A DNA stretch of 64,000 bases from an uncultured Desulfobacter sp. GTDB lineage: Bacteria; Desulfobacterota; Desulfobacteria; Desulfobacterales; Desulfobacteraceae. The stretch's first letter is position 1, and each line of letters begins with the position of its first letter. The notes under the pieces were generated by a model. It ran no database searches. It saw nothing but the letters and a program-made list of their open reading frames with translations, and was not told the DNA's origin. Shown piece after piece: positions 1-8,722 of this stretch. Both the position numbers and the translations under genes were made by a program. Location of the stretch: contig NZ_OY761443.1 in the NCBI RefSeq assembly GCF_963664415.1, forward strand, positions 248,001 through 312,000, given 5' to 3'.

Positions 1-1
1 T

Positions 2-1687
2 AAAATATACTGTGCCCCGGGAAATGCAGGCACTGCAACCCTGGCTGAGAATGTAAATATCGGCGCTGAAGATATTGATACCCTGGCAACTTTTGCCCAA
101 GAGAACCAAATAGATTTAACTGTTGTGGGACCTGAAGGGCCTTTGGTAGCAGGCATTGCAGATGTTTTTGAAAAAAAAGGACTGGCCGTGTTCGGTCCGT
201 CCGGTGCCGCAGCACAGCTTGAAGGATCCAAGGTTTTTTCAAAAAACCATATGCTCAAGTACGGCATTCCCTGCGCCGCAGGCAAAGCCTTTACCGATCC
301 AGGTCGGGCCAAACTCTATGCAAAAGCCCTGGGCGCACCCTGCGTGGTTAAGGCGGATGGACTGGCCGCCGGCAAGGGGGTCATTGTCTGCACAACCCTT
401 GAAGAGGCAAACACCGCCATTGACGACATGCTGGAAGGCAACAAATTCGGCGATGCCGGCGCCGTGGTCGTGGTGGAAGAGTGTCTTAAAGGCGAAGAAG
501 CCTCCTTTATTGTCTTCACAGACGGCAACACCGTGCTTGCCCTGCCCGAATCCCAGGACCATAAACGGATATTTGATGATGACAAAGGCCCCAATACCGG
601 GGGCATGGGCGCATATTCGCCTGCGCCTGTTTTGGATCATCTGCTGCGCACAAAAGCCATGGAAGAGGTGATGATCCCGGCCGTCAAAGGCATGGCCAAG
701 GAAGGCACGCCCTTTAAAGGGGTGCTCTACGCCGGATTAATGGTGGACAAGGATAGCATTAAAGTGCTGGAATTCAACACCCGTCTTGGCGATCCTGAAA
801 CCCAGCCCATTCTCATGCGGCTGAAAAACGATATAGTGCCTTTGATGGAGGCCTGCTGCAACGGGACCCTGCACAACCATAAAATCCAAATTGATCCCCG
901 GGCTGCCATGTGTGTGGTCATTGCTGCCGGCGGATATCCGGGATCTTATGAAAAGGGCCATGAAATCACAGGGCTGGATCAGGCCAATGAAGTCAAGGAT
1001 ACCGTGGTATTTCATGCCGGTACAGCCATGGACAACGGCAAAGTTGTGGCATCCGGCGGCCGGGTGCTTGGGGTGACATCCCTGGGGGATACGGTTGAAG
1101 ACGCCATCAATACGGCCTATGAAGCCTGTGCAAAAATTGATTTCAAGGATTGCTTTAAAAGAAAAGACATTGGCGCCAAGGCATTGAAACGCATGGCTAT
1201 CCCGGCCCAGGTGGGTGTAATCATGGGTTCCGACTCTGATTTTCCGGTGATGCAAAAAGCGCTTATCATGCTAAAAAAATTCGACATCCCCTACTATGTC
1301 ACAGTGGCATCCGCTCACAGAACCCCTGAAAAGGCGGTGCAGCTGGCAACCCAGGCCCGGAAACAGGGAGTCAAGGTGCTTATTTGCGGTGCGGGACATG
1401 CGGCACATCTGGCCGGTGTTATTGCTGCCCACACCACCCTGCCCGTTCTTGGCGTACCCATTGACTCCAGTGCCCTTCAAGGCATGGATGCGCTCCTGGC
1501 AACGGTGCAGATGCCCCCCGGCATCCCGGTTTCCACCATGGCCATCGGCAAATCCGGTGCCCAGAATGCCGGCATCACAGCTGCCCAGATCATTGGTGTG
1601 TCTGACCCATCAGTAGCAGAAAAACTGGCTGCCTTTAAAAAGGAAATGGCAAGCAAGGTGGAACAAAAAGCCGCATCTTTTGCCTGA
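2..1687 (+). CDS. purD-purE: PurD-PurE fusion (GAR synthetase / N5-CAIR mutase), 5' partial
   Basis: This bifunctional purine-synthesis protein is cut by the left window edge. Codons run in frame from base 2, reading KIYCAPGNAGTATLAENV, which is the usual PurD N-terminal region just after its start. The PurD ATP-grasp part continues to about base 1195, with VVKADGLAAGKGV, NTGGMGAYSP and EFNTRLGDPE. With no stop and almost no linker it passes into a class I PurE domain (VGVIMGSDSDFPVMQ, SAHRTPEKA, GAGHAAHLAG, VQMPPGIPV). PurD joins phosphoribosylamine and glycine; PurE rearranges N5-CAIR to CAIR. The two act at separate, non-adjacent steps. A GTG at base 125 could be mistaken for the start, but coding similarity extends upstream of it. 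The protein is presumably cytosolic. Confidence 0.93.
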   Translation, partial: KIYCAPGNAGTATLAENVNIGAEDIDTLATFAQENQIDLTVVGPEGPLVAGIADVFEKKGLAVFGPSGAAAQLEGSKVFSKNHMLKYGIPCAAGKAFTDPGRAKLYAKALGAPCVVKADGLAAGKGVIVCTTLEEANTAIDDMLEGNKFGDAGAVVVVEECLKGEEASFIVFTDGNTVLALPESQDHKRIFDDDKGPNTGGMGAYSPAPVLDHLLRTKAMEEVMIPAVKGMAKEGTPFKGVLYAGLMVDKDSIKVLEFNTRLGDPETQPILMRLKNDIVPLMEACCNGTLHNHKIQIDPRAAMCVVIAAGGYPGSYEKGHEITGLDQANEVKDTVVFHAGTAMDNGKVVASGGRVLGVTSLGDTVEDAINTAYEACAKIDFKDCFKRKDIGAKALKRMAIPAQVGVIMGSDSDFPVMQKALIMLKKFDIPYYVTVASAHRTPEKAVQLATQARKQGVKVLICGAGHAAHLAGVIAAHTTLPVLGVPIDSSALQGMDALLATVQMPPGIPVSTMAIGKSGAQNAGITAAQIIGVSDPSVAEKLAAFKKEMASKVEQKAASFA

Positions 1688-1720
1688 TGCTGGTGTCGCC
1701 CAATTTTAGACGTTAAAAAA

Positions 1721-2386
1721 ATGCACCAAAATAAAACCATCCGGGTGGACAAATTCCACCCGGATTCTGACATTATCAATCAGGCCGCCGGTATTCTTAA
1801 CACCGGCGGCCTGGTGATTTTTCCTGCAGCCTATCTCTACGGAATTGCGGCCAATGCCATGTCCGCCGATGCCGTGGAAAAGGTATTCCAACTCAAACAA
1901 CGTCCTCGCAACAACCCGATTCTTGTACTGATAAAAAACACGGACCAACTTGGCGGCCTCGTCAAAAACATACCGGATAATGCCCTAAAACTCATGGACA
2001 ATTTTTGGCCAGGCGGCCTGACCCTGGTATTTAATGCGGCAAACAGCGTCTGCCGCAAACTTACCGCAGGGAGCAGTAAAATCGGCATTCGCCTGCCCGG
2101 ACACCCGGTGGCCAGTGCTTTGGTCAACAGCGTTGATTTTCCTGTCACCGGCACCAGCGCCAATCTGTCCGGCCGGCCCGGGTGCATGCAAACAAATATG
2201 CTGAGCCCTGAAATTGTAGAAAAAACAGACCTGATTCTGAATGCCGGCCCGGTTCAAGGAGGTGCCGGTTCAACGGTTGTTGATGTAACCTGCACACCGC
2301 CCAAAATCCTGCGCGAAGGCGCAGTCCCTGCCACAGACATTTACGCCTGCCTCAAAAAACGGGTATTACCGCTTGCGCCCTCTTAA
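1721..2386 (+). CDS. Sua5/YciO/YrdC family threonylcarbamoyl-AMP synthase
   Basis: This is a 221-residue YrdC-fold protein. The family makes threonylcarbamoyl-AMP from threonine, bicarbonate and ATP for the t6A37 modification of tRNAs decoding ANN codons. Supporting segments are GGLVIFPAAYLYGIAA near residue 30, QLKQRPRNNPILVLI, FWPGGLTLVF, KIGIRLPGHP and PVTGTSANLSGRPG, then ILREGAVP near the end. The usual PTET/PTRG-YG motif appears here as PAAYLYG, so a hydroxyl residue is missing at a conserved place. It could therefore be a YciO-like paralogue and not the sole t6A enzyme. It starts 33 bp after purDE, so co-transcription is likely. No clear ribosome site precedes the ATG. Its 3' end overlaps a rhomboid relic on the other strand by about 20 bp. 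Confidence 0.82.
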   Translation: MHQNKTIRVDKFHPDSDIINQAAGILNTGGLVIFPAAYLYGIAANAMSADAVEKVFQLKQRPRNNPILVLIKNTDQLGGLVKNIPDNALKLMDNFWPGGLTLVFNAANSVCRKLTAGSSKIGIRLPGHPVASALVNSVDFPVTGTSANLSGRPGCMQTNMLSPEIVEKTDLILNAGPVQGGAGSTVVDVTCTPPKILREGAVPATDIYACLKKRVLPLAPS

Positions 2387-2530
2387 AAATCCAAAACCTG
2401 CTCCAAAAAAGCCACCCGCAAGATGGCCAAAATGGGAAATATGATCGTCATTGAGCAACTGTGTTAATTCAGATCCAATATAAATCACAGCTACTAGAAT
2501 AAAAGCCAAAGGAATTTCCCCGTTCCTGAA
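2366..2530 (-). pseudogene. C-terminal relic of a rhomboid-family intramembrane protease
   Basis: Read on the minus strand, the last ~50 codons before the stop at 2366 give IPLAFILVAVIYIGSEL followed by NDDHISHFGHLAGGFFGAG and GFLRGRKR. A helix followed by HFGHLAGG is the final transmembrane segment of rhomboid proteases, holding the catalytic histidine. Upstream (above about 2530) the same frame is only the antisense of a PAS-domain relic, so the first five helices and the catalytic serine are gone. The stub cannot be active. It abuts a truncated PAS gene on the opposite strand at the same point, which suggests one deletion took both. Confidence 0.6.
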
Positions 2531-3017
2531 ATTTGAAAAAGAGCTGCAGAACAGTAAAAATAGATACCGAAGTCTTTGCAACGCATCTTTCGAGGGCCTT
2601 GTAATGAGTGACAACGGCGTGATTATCGAGGCCAATACCGTTCTCTCTCAGCTTTCAGGATATCCCGTATCGGAACTTATCGGTATGGCAGTGGTTGACC
2701 TTTTTGCGCAAGAAGTACGGGATGATGTCAAAGCCAAAATACAGACGGGCTATGAAAAAATATATGAAAGTGTGGGCTTGACAAAAGCCGGCGCAACCTT
2801 TCCCGTTGAAGTGCAAGCAAGGGAGTTCCTTCACGAAAACAGACGGGTCAGATGTGCCGCCATCCGAAATCTCTCAGAACGGTATAAAGTGATGGACGAG
2901 CTGCGCGAAAGCGAAACCAAATTCCGTGCCGTTGTAACGGGAGCCCATGATGCCATCATTATGATAGACGGCCACGCAAAAATAATATTCTGGAACAAAG
3001 CGGCTGAGAGGCTTTAG
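2481..3017 (+). pseudogene. Truncated PAS-domain sensor fragment
   Basis: The open frame from about 2484 reads FLKFEKELQNSKNRYRSL, then NASFEGLVMSDNGVIIEAN, LSGYPVSELIGM and a sulphur-free PAS core with TFPVEVQARE and RRVRCAAIRNLSER, then ETKFRAVVTGAHDAIIMID starting a second PAS domain. It ends at a TAG in the middle of that second PAS (NKAAERL). No kinase, GGDEF or HD domain follows. An ATG at 2604 could start a 137-residue product, but it falls inside the first PAS domain and the coding similarity begins before it. I read this as the middle of a larger sensor protein that lost both ends. Confidence 0.6.
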
Positions 3018-3030
3018 ACATTATTGACAA

Positions 3031-3067
3031 AATTCAGGAACCAAGGAATCCCCCCGGGTCCTGAATT
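3031..3067. terminator. Hairpin between convergent genes
   Basis: Arms AATTCAGGA (3031-3039) and TCCTGAATT (3059-3067) pair perfectly, with CC/GG continuing inside. The hairpin lies between the PAS fragment and the oppositely oriented alcohol dehydrogenase, a position that suits a bidirectional terminator. There is no long T-tract. Confidence 0.4.
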
Positions 3068-3095
3068 CGTTGGTGTCATTCATACAGGCAATACC

Positions 3096-4262
3096 CTAAA
3101 AGCACGCTTTCAGAATATTGAGGATCTCATCTTTATTTAATTTCTTATAACCGCGTCCGGTTATAACTGTAGACTCGGCGATGTTGATTAGCATCTCTTT
3201 TGTGGCGCCCAGATCTTTAAGGTTGGTGACGATGCCGCATTCTTTCAAAAAATTCTCCATGGCATTTATTCCTTCTTCTGCGATGACCTCCTTGGTTTTC
3301 CCTTCGGCGGAAACACCCCAAATCTCAGTAGCAAACCGGACAAATTTATCCAGCCCGTTGGGATAAATAAAACGGTAATAAGGCAGTGAAATTGCGGCAA
3401 GTCCCATGCCGTGGGCACAATCCGTATACGCCCCGAGCTGGTGCTCGATCATGTGTACTTGCCAGTCTTGGCTTTTTGAAAGCCCTGTTAGGGTATTCAA
3501 GGCAAGTGTCGCATTCCACACCAGGTTGCTGCGGGACTCATAATCTTGGAGATTTTTCAACGCCGCACGGAGATTATCAATGGATGATTTCAACAGGCTT
3601 TCAATAACATAGTCTGTTGTGTTGTTGTCATTACCGCTGAAGTACTGTTCCATGAGATGGGACATGGTGTCAAAAACCCCGCTGACCATCTGATACCGGG
3701 ATACTGAAAAAGTGTATTCCGGATTCAGAATGGAAAATTTAGGGTATACTTCCGTCGAAAACACCCTGCCGGCTTTTACTTTCGTCTCTTCATGGGTAAT
3801 GACCGAGCCGCCGTTCATTTCCGATCCCGTGCCCACCATCGTCAAAATAGAGGCCACGGGGACGGTTTTATTGGCAAGGTTTTTATATCCCAACCAGTAT
3901 TTTTCAAAGGGATCTTCCTCACAGTATGCGGATACGGCAATACCCTTGGCGCAGTCAATGACGGACCCGCCGCCCACAGCTAAAATTAAATCAACATTAT
4001 TGTCTTTTACAAGTTTGACGCCTTCCATCAATTTATCATAGGTGGGATTGGGCATGACACCGGACAATTCAATCACCTTTTTGCCGGCATCCTTCAAGAT
4101 GGCCGTCACCTGATCGTAAAGACCGATGGATTTGATGGCATTTTTGCCATAAGCCAAAAGAACGGTATCCCCATAATTGGCAAGTTCGGGTTTCAATTTG
4201 TCCAGAGAATTTCTTCCAAAATAAATTTTTGTCGGATTGTAAAATGAAAAATTCAGTAACAT
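3096..4262 (-). CDS. Iron-containing alcohol dehydrogenase (butanol dehydrogenase-like)
   Basis: This 388-residue group III alcohol dehydrogenase should interconvert alcohols and aldehydes with NAD(P)H. It begins NFSFYNPTKIYFGRNSLDKL, typical of the BdhA/YqhD branch. It carries the nucleotide-binding LAVGGGSVIDCAKGIAV segment and the metal-site histidines in FDTMSHLMEQYF and HMIEHQLGAYTDCAHGMGLA. The frame is open back to an ATG at 4337, but I prefer the ATG at 4262: GGAG sits 6 nt upstream, the length then matches the family, and the extra 25 residues resemble nothing. It is monocistronic, divergent from the large histidine kinase 107 bp away. The true substrate cannot be told from sequence. 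Confidence 0.88.
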   Translation of the reverse strand: MLLNFSFYNPTKIYFGRNSLDKLKPELANYGDTVLLAYGKNAIKSIGLYDQVTAILKDAGKKVIELSGVMPNPTYDKLMEGVKLVKDNNVDLILAVGGGSVIDCAKGIAVSAYCEEDPFEKYWLGYKNLANKTVPVASILTMVGTGSEMNGGSVITHEETKVKAGRVFSTEVYPKFSILNPEYTFSVSRYQMVSGVFDTMSHLMEQYFSGNDNNTTDYVIESLLKSSIDNLRAALKNLQDYESRSNLVWNATLALNTLTGLSKSQDWQVHMIEHQLGAYTDCAHGMGLAAISLPYYRFIYPNGLDKFVRFATEIWGVSAEGKTKEVIAEEGINAMENFLKECGIVTNLKDLGATKEMLINIAESTVITGRGYKKLNKDEILNILKACF

Positions 4263-4369
4263 ATTAAACTCCATGATTTTATGGTTAAAATTGAGTATGA
4301 TAGAATAATAACCGGTAACAGGGTACCTGTGTAACATTCCAAATATAATTTTGTAACCAGGGATTATCT

Positions 4370-7300
4370 ATGACCCGCGGCATCGAATTATTCTTTACCT
4401 TATTTAACAATCTGGCAATATTCATAGCCTTGATTGCCTTTTATCACTATTTGCTCCGTAAATGTCACAAATCGTTTTGGGTACATCGTCAATTACTGCT
4501 CGGGATCTCATTCGGTGTATTCGCCATCGGCTGCATGTATTCCCGAATTTCTATATCAGAAGGCGTAATTATTGACCAGAGAAATACCATCATTATCCTG
4601 AGCGGCACTTTTGGCGGGCCGGTATCTGTAGTCATCAGTGCTGCCATAACCGCTGCGTTTCGACTCTATCTTGGGGGAACAGGCGTTTTCGGAGGCATCG
4701 TGAATATCGCAATGGCTGCAATGGTGGGCACAATTCTACACCGATTTAAAAATAATTTCGAATCCATAAAAAAAACGGCCGTAATTTCCTTATTTGCAAC
4801 CTTGACGATATTCCCGGGATTCCTTTTTGTTGAAGATCTTCAAACCGGTTGGGCACTATTAAAGGCCGTCGGGTTGCCGTTTGGCACAGCAACTTACCTG
4901 GGGGTATTTCTCATCGGCATTATGTTAAAAAAGCAGGAGCAAAGCGTTGTCATTGAACAATCTTTCCGAAAAAGCCAAGAACGACTGAAACTGGCCTTGG
5001 CAGGTGCAAACGACGGTTATTGGGATTGGGATCTAAAAACCGATACCGTTTACTATTCCCGCCGTTATAAAGAGATCCTGGGGTACACGGATGCGGAATT
5101 TCCCGACATCAGGGAATCCTGGGCAAAACACGTACATCCCGAGGATGTGGAGCCTGCCAGGGCAATCTTACAACAACTCATTGACGGCGAGGCCGAGCAT
5201 GCCGTGCATGAATTTCGTATGCGGCACAAAGACGGATCACTGCGTTGGATCCTAAGCCGGGGAACTGGCGTAAAAGATGATAACGGGATGGTTTTCAGGT
5301 TGACAGGGACTCAAACCGATATCACTGAACGTAAGCGACAGGAAAAAGAACTCCAGGAGAGTGAACTGCGTTTCCAATCCGTTATAGATGCATCGCCCGT
5401 GCCTTTTACGATAGAAGACGATTCCGGTAAATTCATTTACATGAATCCCGCCTTCACTGACACCTTCGGCTATACCCTGGATGACATACCCCATATAAAC
5501 GACTTGTGGCCTACGGTATATCCCGACCCAGCATATCGAAAAAAAATTAAACGCGAAGTGTTAAAGAGATTTAAGCTGTCCGCCCAGGAACAACAACACC
5601 TTCACCCCTTGGAAGCCCGTGTTTACTGCAAAGACGGCTCGTTCCGTACGGTTTTAATATCTATAGCCACGCTGGGCGATACGTTTCAAAAGTTGCGCTT
5701 AGGTATCCTTTTTGACGTGACATTGATCCGTCGCATTTCCGAACGACTGCAGACAATTCTGGCCAACACCAGTGACGGCATGCACGTCCTGGATGAGCAG
5801 GGATGTATCGTTGAGTTCAGCAAATCCTTTTCACACATGCTCGGCTACACCGCAGAAGAGACAGCTCAATTACACATGAGCGACTGGGATATGTACGCGC
5901 CCCTTGAAAAAATTTCCTCTTGGATTCAAACGAGTATAAACAACCCGACAACCATCGAGACCCGGCACCGCCGTAAAAACGGAGAGATGCTGGACGTTGA
6001 GATCAATGCAAGAGGGATTATTTTAGACGGACAGCCGTTGCTGTATGCTTCCAGCCGCGATATCACGGCACGTAAACGGGCCGAAAATCGACTCAAACAG
6101 GCGCTGCTGGAACAAAGTGCCATCTTAGAAAACGCCAACGTCGGCATCATCCAGGTCAAAGATCGCAGAATAGTAAAATGCAACAAAAAAATGCTCCAAA
6201 TATTCGGATATGACGACGAAGAGATGATCAATAAAAGTACCCGCTTATTCTATTCTTCCCAGAAGCATCAGGACGAAGTTCTTCAAAAAATCGATCCAAT
6301 TATTTTTGGCGGCGGGGTATACTCGTCCGAGAGAGAGCTCCCCCGCAAAGACGGCTCGCTTGTATGGGTAAAAATTTCCGGCACGGCCATTGATATTGAG
6401 GCGCCGGAATCCGGCAGTATCTGGGTATTTGAAGATATCAGTGAAGTCAAAGCCAGGGAACAGGAACTTCAGGAGGCCAAAACCGCAGCCGAGCAAGCAA
6501 ATAAATTAAAATCCGAATTTTTGGCCAATATGAGCCATGAAATCCGCACGCCCATCAACGGCGTAATCGGTATGACCGAATTGCTTTTAGATACCCAGCT
6601 CTCAACGGAACAACTGCACTACGCCAACGCCATTCGTTCCAGTGGGAAACTCCTTCTTGGACTGATAAACGACATTCTTGATTTTTCAAAAATTGAAGCA
6701 GGCAAATTGGAGATGGAGACCATTGACTTTGATCTTTTAAGCCTGCTGGGTGATTTTCTGGACAGCATGGCCCCCAGGGCCCACAAAAAAAACCTGGAAT
6801 TGCTTTGCTCCGTAGCCCAGGGGACGCCAACCGCCCTGAGAGGCGATCCGGGCCGATTGCGCCAGGTGCTGAACAATCTGACAGGCAATGCCATCAAATT
6901 TACGGAGACAGGGGAAATTCTGATCAAGGTGTCTGTGGTCAAAGACAATGAAAAAGAGTGCCGGATCCGTATTGTTATCAACGACACCGGCATCGGCATT
7001 CCCGAAGATAAACTTGCGCTGCTTTTTGATAAATTCAGCCAGGTCGATGCATCCACCACGCGCAGATACGGGGGAACCGGCCTTGGTCTGGCGATTGCCA
7101 AACAACTGGTTGAACTGATGGACGGTGACATCGGTGTCTCCAGCCATGAGAGGCGCGGCTCGAAGTTCTGGTTCACTGTAAAGCTTGAGAAACGCAATGT
7201 CAGAGAGTCCGATCGGCAACCGGTGCCGGTGGATCTGCAAGGTTTGCGCATTCTGGTCGTAGATGACAATGCAACCAACCGCGACATCCTTACCACGCAG

Positions 7301-8722
7301 CTTATGGCCTGGGGTATGCGCCCTGAACAATCGCCCAATGGTCCCCAGGCCCTGGTCGAACTAAAAAAGGCCTTTGATGCGAAAGATCCCTACACGCTTG
7401 CCGCTATTGACATGCAGATGCCTGATATGGATGGAAAAACACTTGGGCGTGCCATAAAAAATGATCCAATGCTTGCCTCAATACACCTCATTATGCTCAC
7501 GTCCATGGGCAGAGGGGGGGATGCCGGGCGATTTGAACAGGCCGGTTTTGATGCTTATGCAAACAAACCCATTCGACAAAGGGATTTTCTTTCTATTTTA
7601 GTCAAGACGGTATCCGGGGGATCAACCGCCGCCCCCAGAGCCCTGGTAACCCGCCCCTCAGCCCGTGAAAAACGGCATCTTTTTACCCGGAATGCACGTG
7701 TGCTTGTTGTCGAAGACAACGATGTAAACCGGCAAGTGGCCGTTGGTTCATTGGTAAATCTGGGTCTGAAGGCAGATGCGGTAGCCAGCGGTATTGAGGC
7801 AATTAAGGCCCTTATGCGCATCCCATATGATCTTGTATTTATGGACATTCAGATGCCCGGCATGGATGGTTTCCAGGCAACCCGCCGTATTCGTAATCCA
7901 GAAACAGGTATTCTTAACAATAACATTCCAATCATTGCCATGACCGCCCATGCCATGCAGGGTGACAGGGAAAAATGCGTGTCAAGTGGAATGAACGATT
8001 ACATAACCAAGCCGATTGATAAAAATATGTTGCTTGAGGTGTTGAAACGGAGGCTGCCCGCATTTACTTCCCCCTCACCTGTTATTCAACCGAACACATC
8101 AATGACGGACGACGATATCCCTGAACTTCCCGGAATTGCCATTCAAGAGGCGTTAAAATCCCTGGACATGGATTTTAACACATACAAAATTTATCTACTG
8201 GCTTTCCGGCAAGACGCAGAAAACGCCATTGGCGCGCTTGAGGAAAAGACTGAAAGTAATATCCCGGAGGATGTTTCAGCCCTGGCCCATAAGCTTGCAG
8301 GCACCGCGGGCAATGTGCGCGCGTTTCAGGTAGAAAAGGCAGCAGCCAAACTTGAACAGGCAACCGAGCAAGGTGACATTCCTGTGACCTTGGTCGATGA
8401 ACTTAAAAAGTCGCTGCAGACCTTCATTGACTCTGTAAAACCCCTGGAAAAAATTGAAACAATAGATAAAACTGGGAACATTGACTTGAACACAGCTTAT
8501 CAGTATATGGATAAAATAAAAGCGCTCATCACCAGCAGTGACGTTGTGGAGGCGGATCTGATCCTGGGCTTGACGAATGCCCTGGGAGGCGGCATTGACC
8601 CAAGAGTTATAGACAGGCTTAAAAACAGCCTGCAGGACTTTGATTATCAGGAAGCCGATGAAGCCGTCAGATCAATTAAAGCCTGGATGGATAATCAATC
8701 TTCCGAGGGAAAAGGTATATGA
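4370..8722 (+). CDS. Hybrid sensor histidine kinase (5TMR-LYT, four PAS, HisKA, HATPase, two REC, HPt)
   Basis: This 1450-residue membrane-bound phosphorelay kinase begins with about five transmembrane helices (residues 1-190), which carry the LytS-type signature with GTFGGPVSVVISAAITAAFR. About four PAS domains follow (roughly 200-700), with ITERKRQE and ITARKRAE linkers. The dimerisation/phosphoacceptor motif MSHEIRTPINGVIGM places the His at 723. ATP-binding boxes are GNAIKFTETG, DTGIGIPEDK and GGTGLGLAIAKQL. Two receiver domains have phospho-Asp candidates D1014 and D1159. A C-terminal HPt domain has H1307 in ALAHKLAGTAGN. The stop overlaps the ATG of the GGDEF regulator by 4 bp (ATGA), so that protein is the likely phosphorelay output. 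The input signal is unknown. Confidence 0.93.
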   Translation: MTRGIELFFTLFNNLAIFIALIAFYHYLLRKCHKSFWVHRQLLLGISFGVFAIGCMYSRISISEGVIIDQRNTIIILSGTFGGPVSVVISAAITAAFRLYLGGTGVFGGIVNIAMAAMVGTILHRFKNNFESIKKTAVISLFATLTIFPGFLFVEDLQTGWALLKAVGLPFGTATYLGVFLIGIMLKKQEQSVVIEQSFRKSQERLKLALAGANDGYWDWDLKTDTVYYSRRYKEILGYTDAEFPDIRESWAKHVHPEDVEPARAILQQLIDGEAEHAVHEFRMRHKDGSLRWILSRGTGVKDDNGMVFRLTGTQTDITERKRQEKELQESELRFQSVIDASPVPFTIEDDSGKFIYMNPAFTDTFGYTLDDIPHINDLWPTVYPDPAYRKKIKREVLKRFKLSAQEQQHLHPLEARVYCKDGSFRTVLISIATLGDTFQKLRLGILFDVTLIRRISERLQTILANTSDGMHVLDEQGCIVEFSKSFSHMLGYTAEETAQLHMSDWDMYAPLEKISSWIQTSINNPTTIETRHRRKNGEMLDVEINARGIILDGQPLLYASSRDITARKRAENRLKQALLEQSAILENANVGIIQVKDRRIVKCNKKMLQIFGYDDEEMINKSTRLFYSSQKHQDEVLQKIDPIIFGGGVYSSERELPRKDGSLVWVKISGTAIDIEAPESGSIWVFEDISEVKAREQELQEAKTAAEQANKLKSEFLANMSHEIRTPINGVIGMTELLLDTQLSTEQLHYANAIRSSGKLLLGLINDILDFSKIEAGKLEMETIDFDLLSLLGDFLDSMAPRAHKKNLELLCSVAQGTPTALRGDPGRLRQVLNNLTGNAIKFTETGEILIKVSVVKDNEKECRIRIVINDTGIGIPEDKLALLFDKFSQVDASTTRRYGGTGLGLAIAKQLVELMDGDIGVSSHERRGSKFWFTVKLEKRNVRESDRQPVPVDLQGLRILVVDDNATNRDILTTQLMAWGMRPEQSPNGPQALVELKKAFDAKDPYTLAAIDMQMPDMDGKTLGRAIKNDPMLASIHLIMLTSMGRGGDAGRFEQAGFDAYANKPIRQRDFLSILVKTVSGGSTAAPRALVTRPSAREKRHLFTRNARVLVVEDNDVNRQVAVGSLVNLGLKADAVASGIEAIKALMRIPYDLVFMDIQMPGMDGFQATRRIRNPETGILNNNIPIIAMTAHAMQGDREKCVSSGMNDYITKPIDKNMLLEVLKRRLPAFTSPSPVIQPNTSMTDDDIPELPGIAIQEALKSLDMDFNTYKIYLLAFRQDAENAIGALEEKTESNIPEDVSALAHKLAGTAGNVRAFQVEKAAAKLEQATEQGDIPVTLVDELKKSLQTFIDSVKPLEKIETIDKTGNIDLNTAYQYMDKIKALITSSDVVEADLILGLTNALGGGIDPRVIDRLKNSLQDFDYQEADEAVRSIKAWMDNQSSEGKGI

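Noticed and set aside
125..1687. Start of purDE at the GTG at 125
   Set aside because: The preceding codons from base 2 match the conserved PurD N-terminal region, so the gene begins outside the window.
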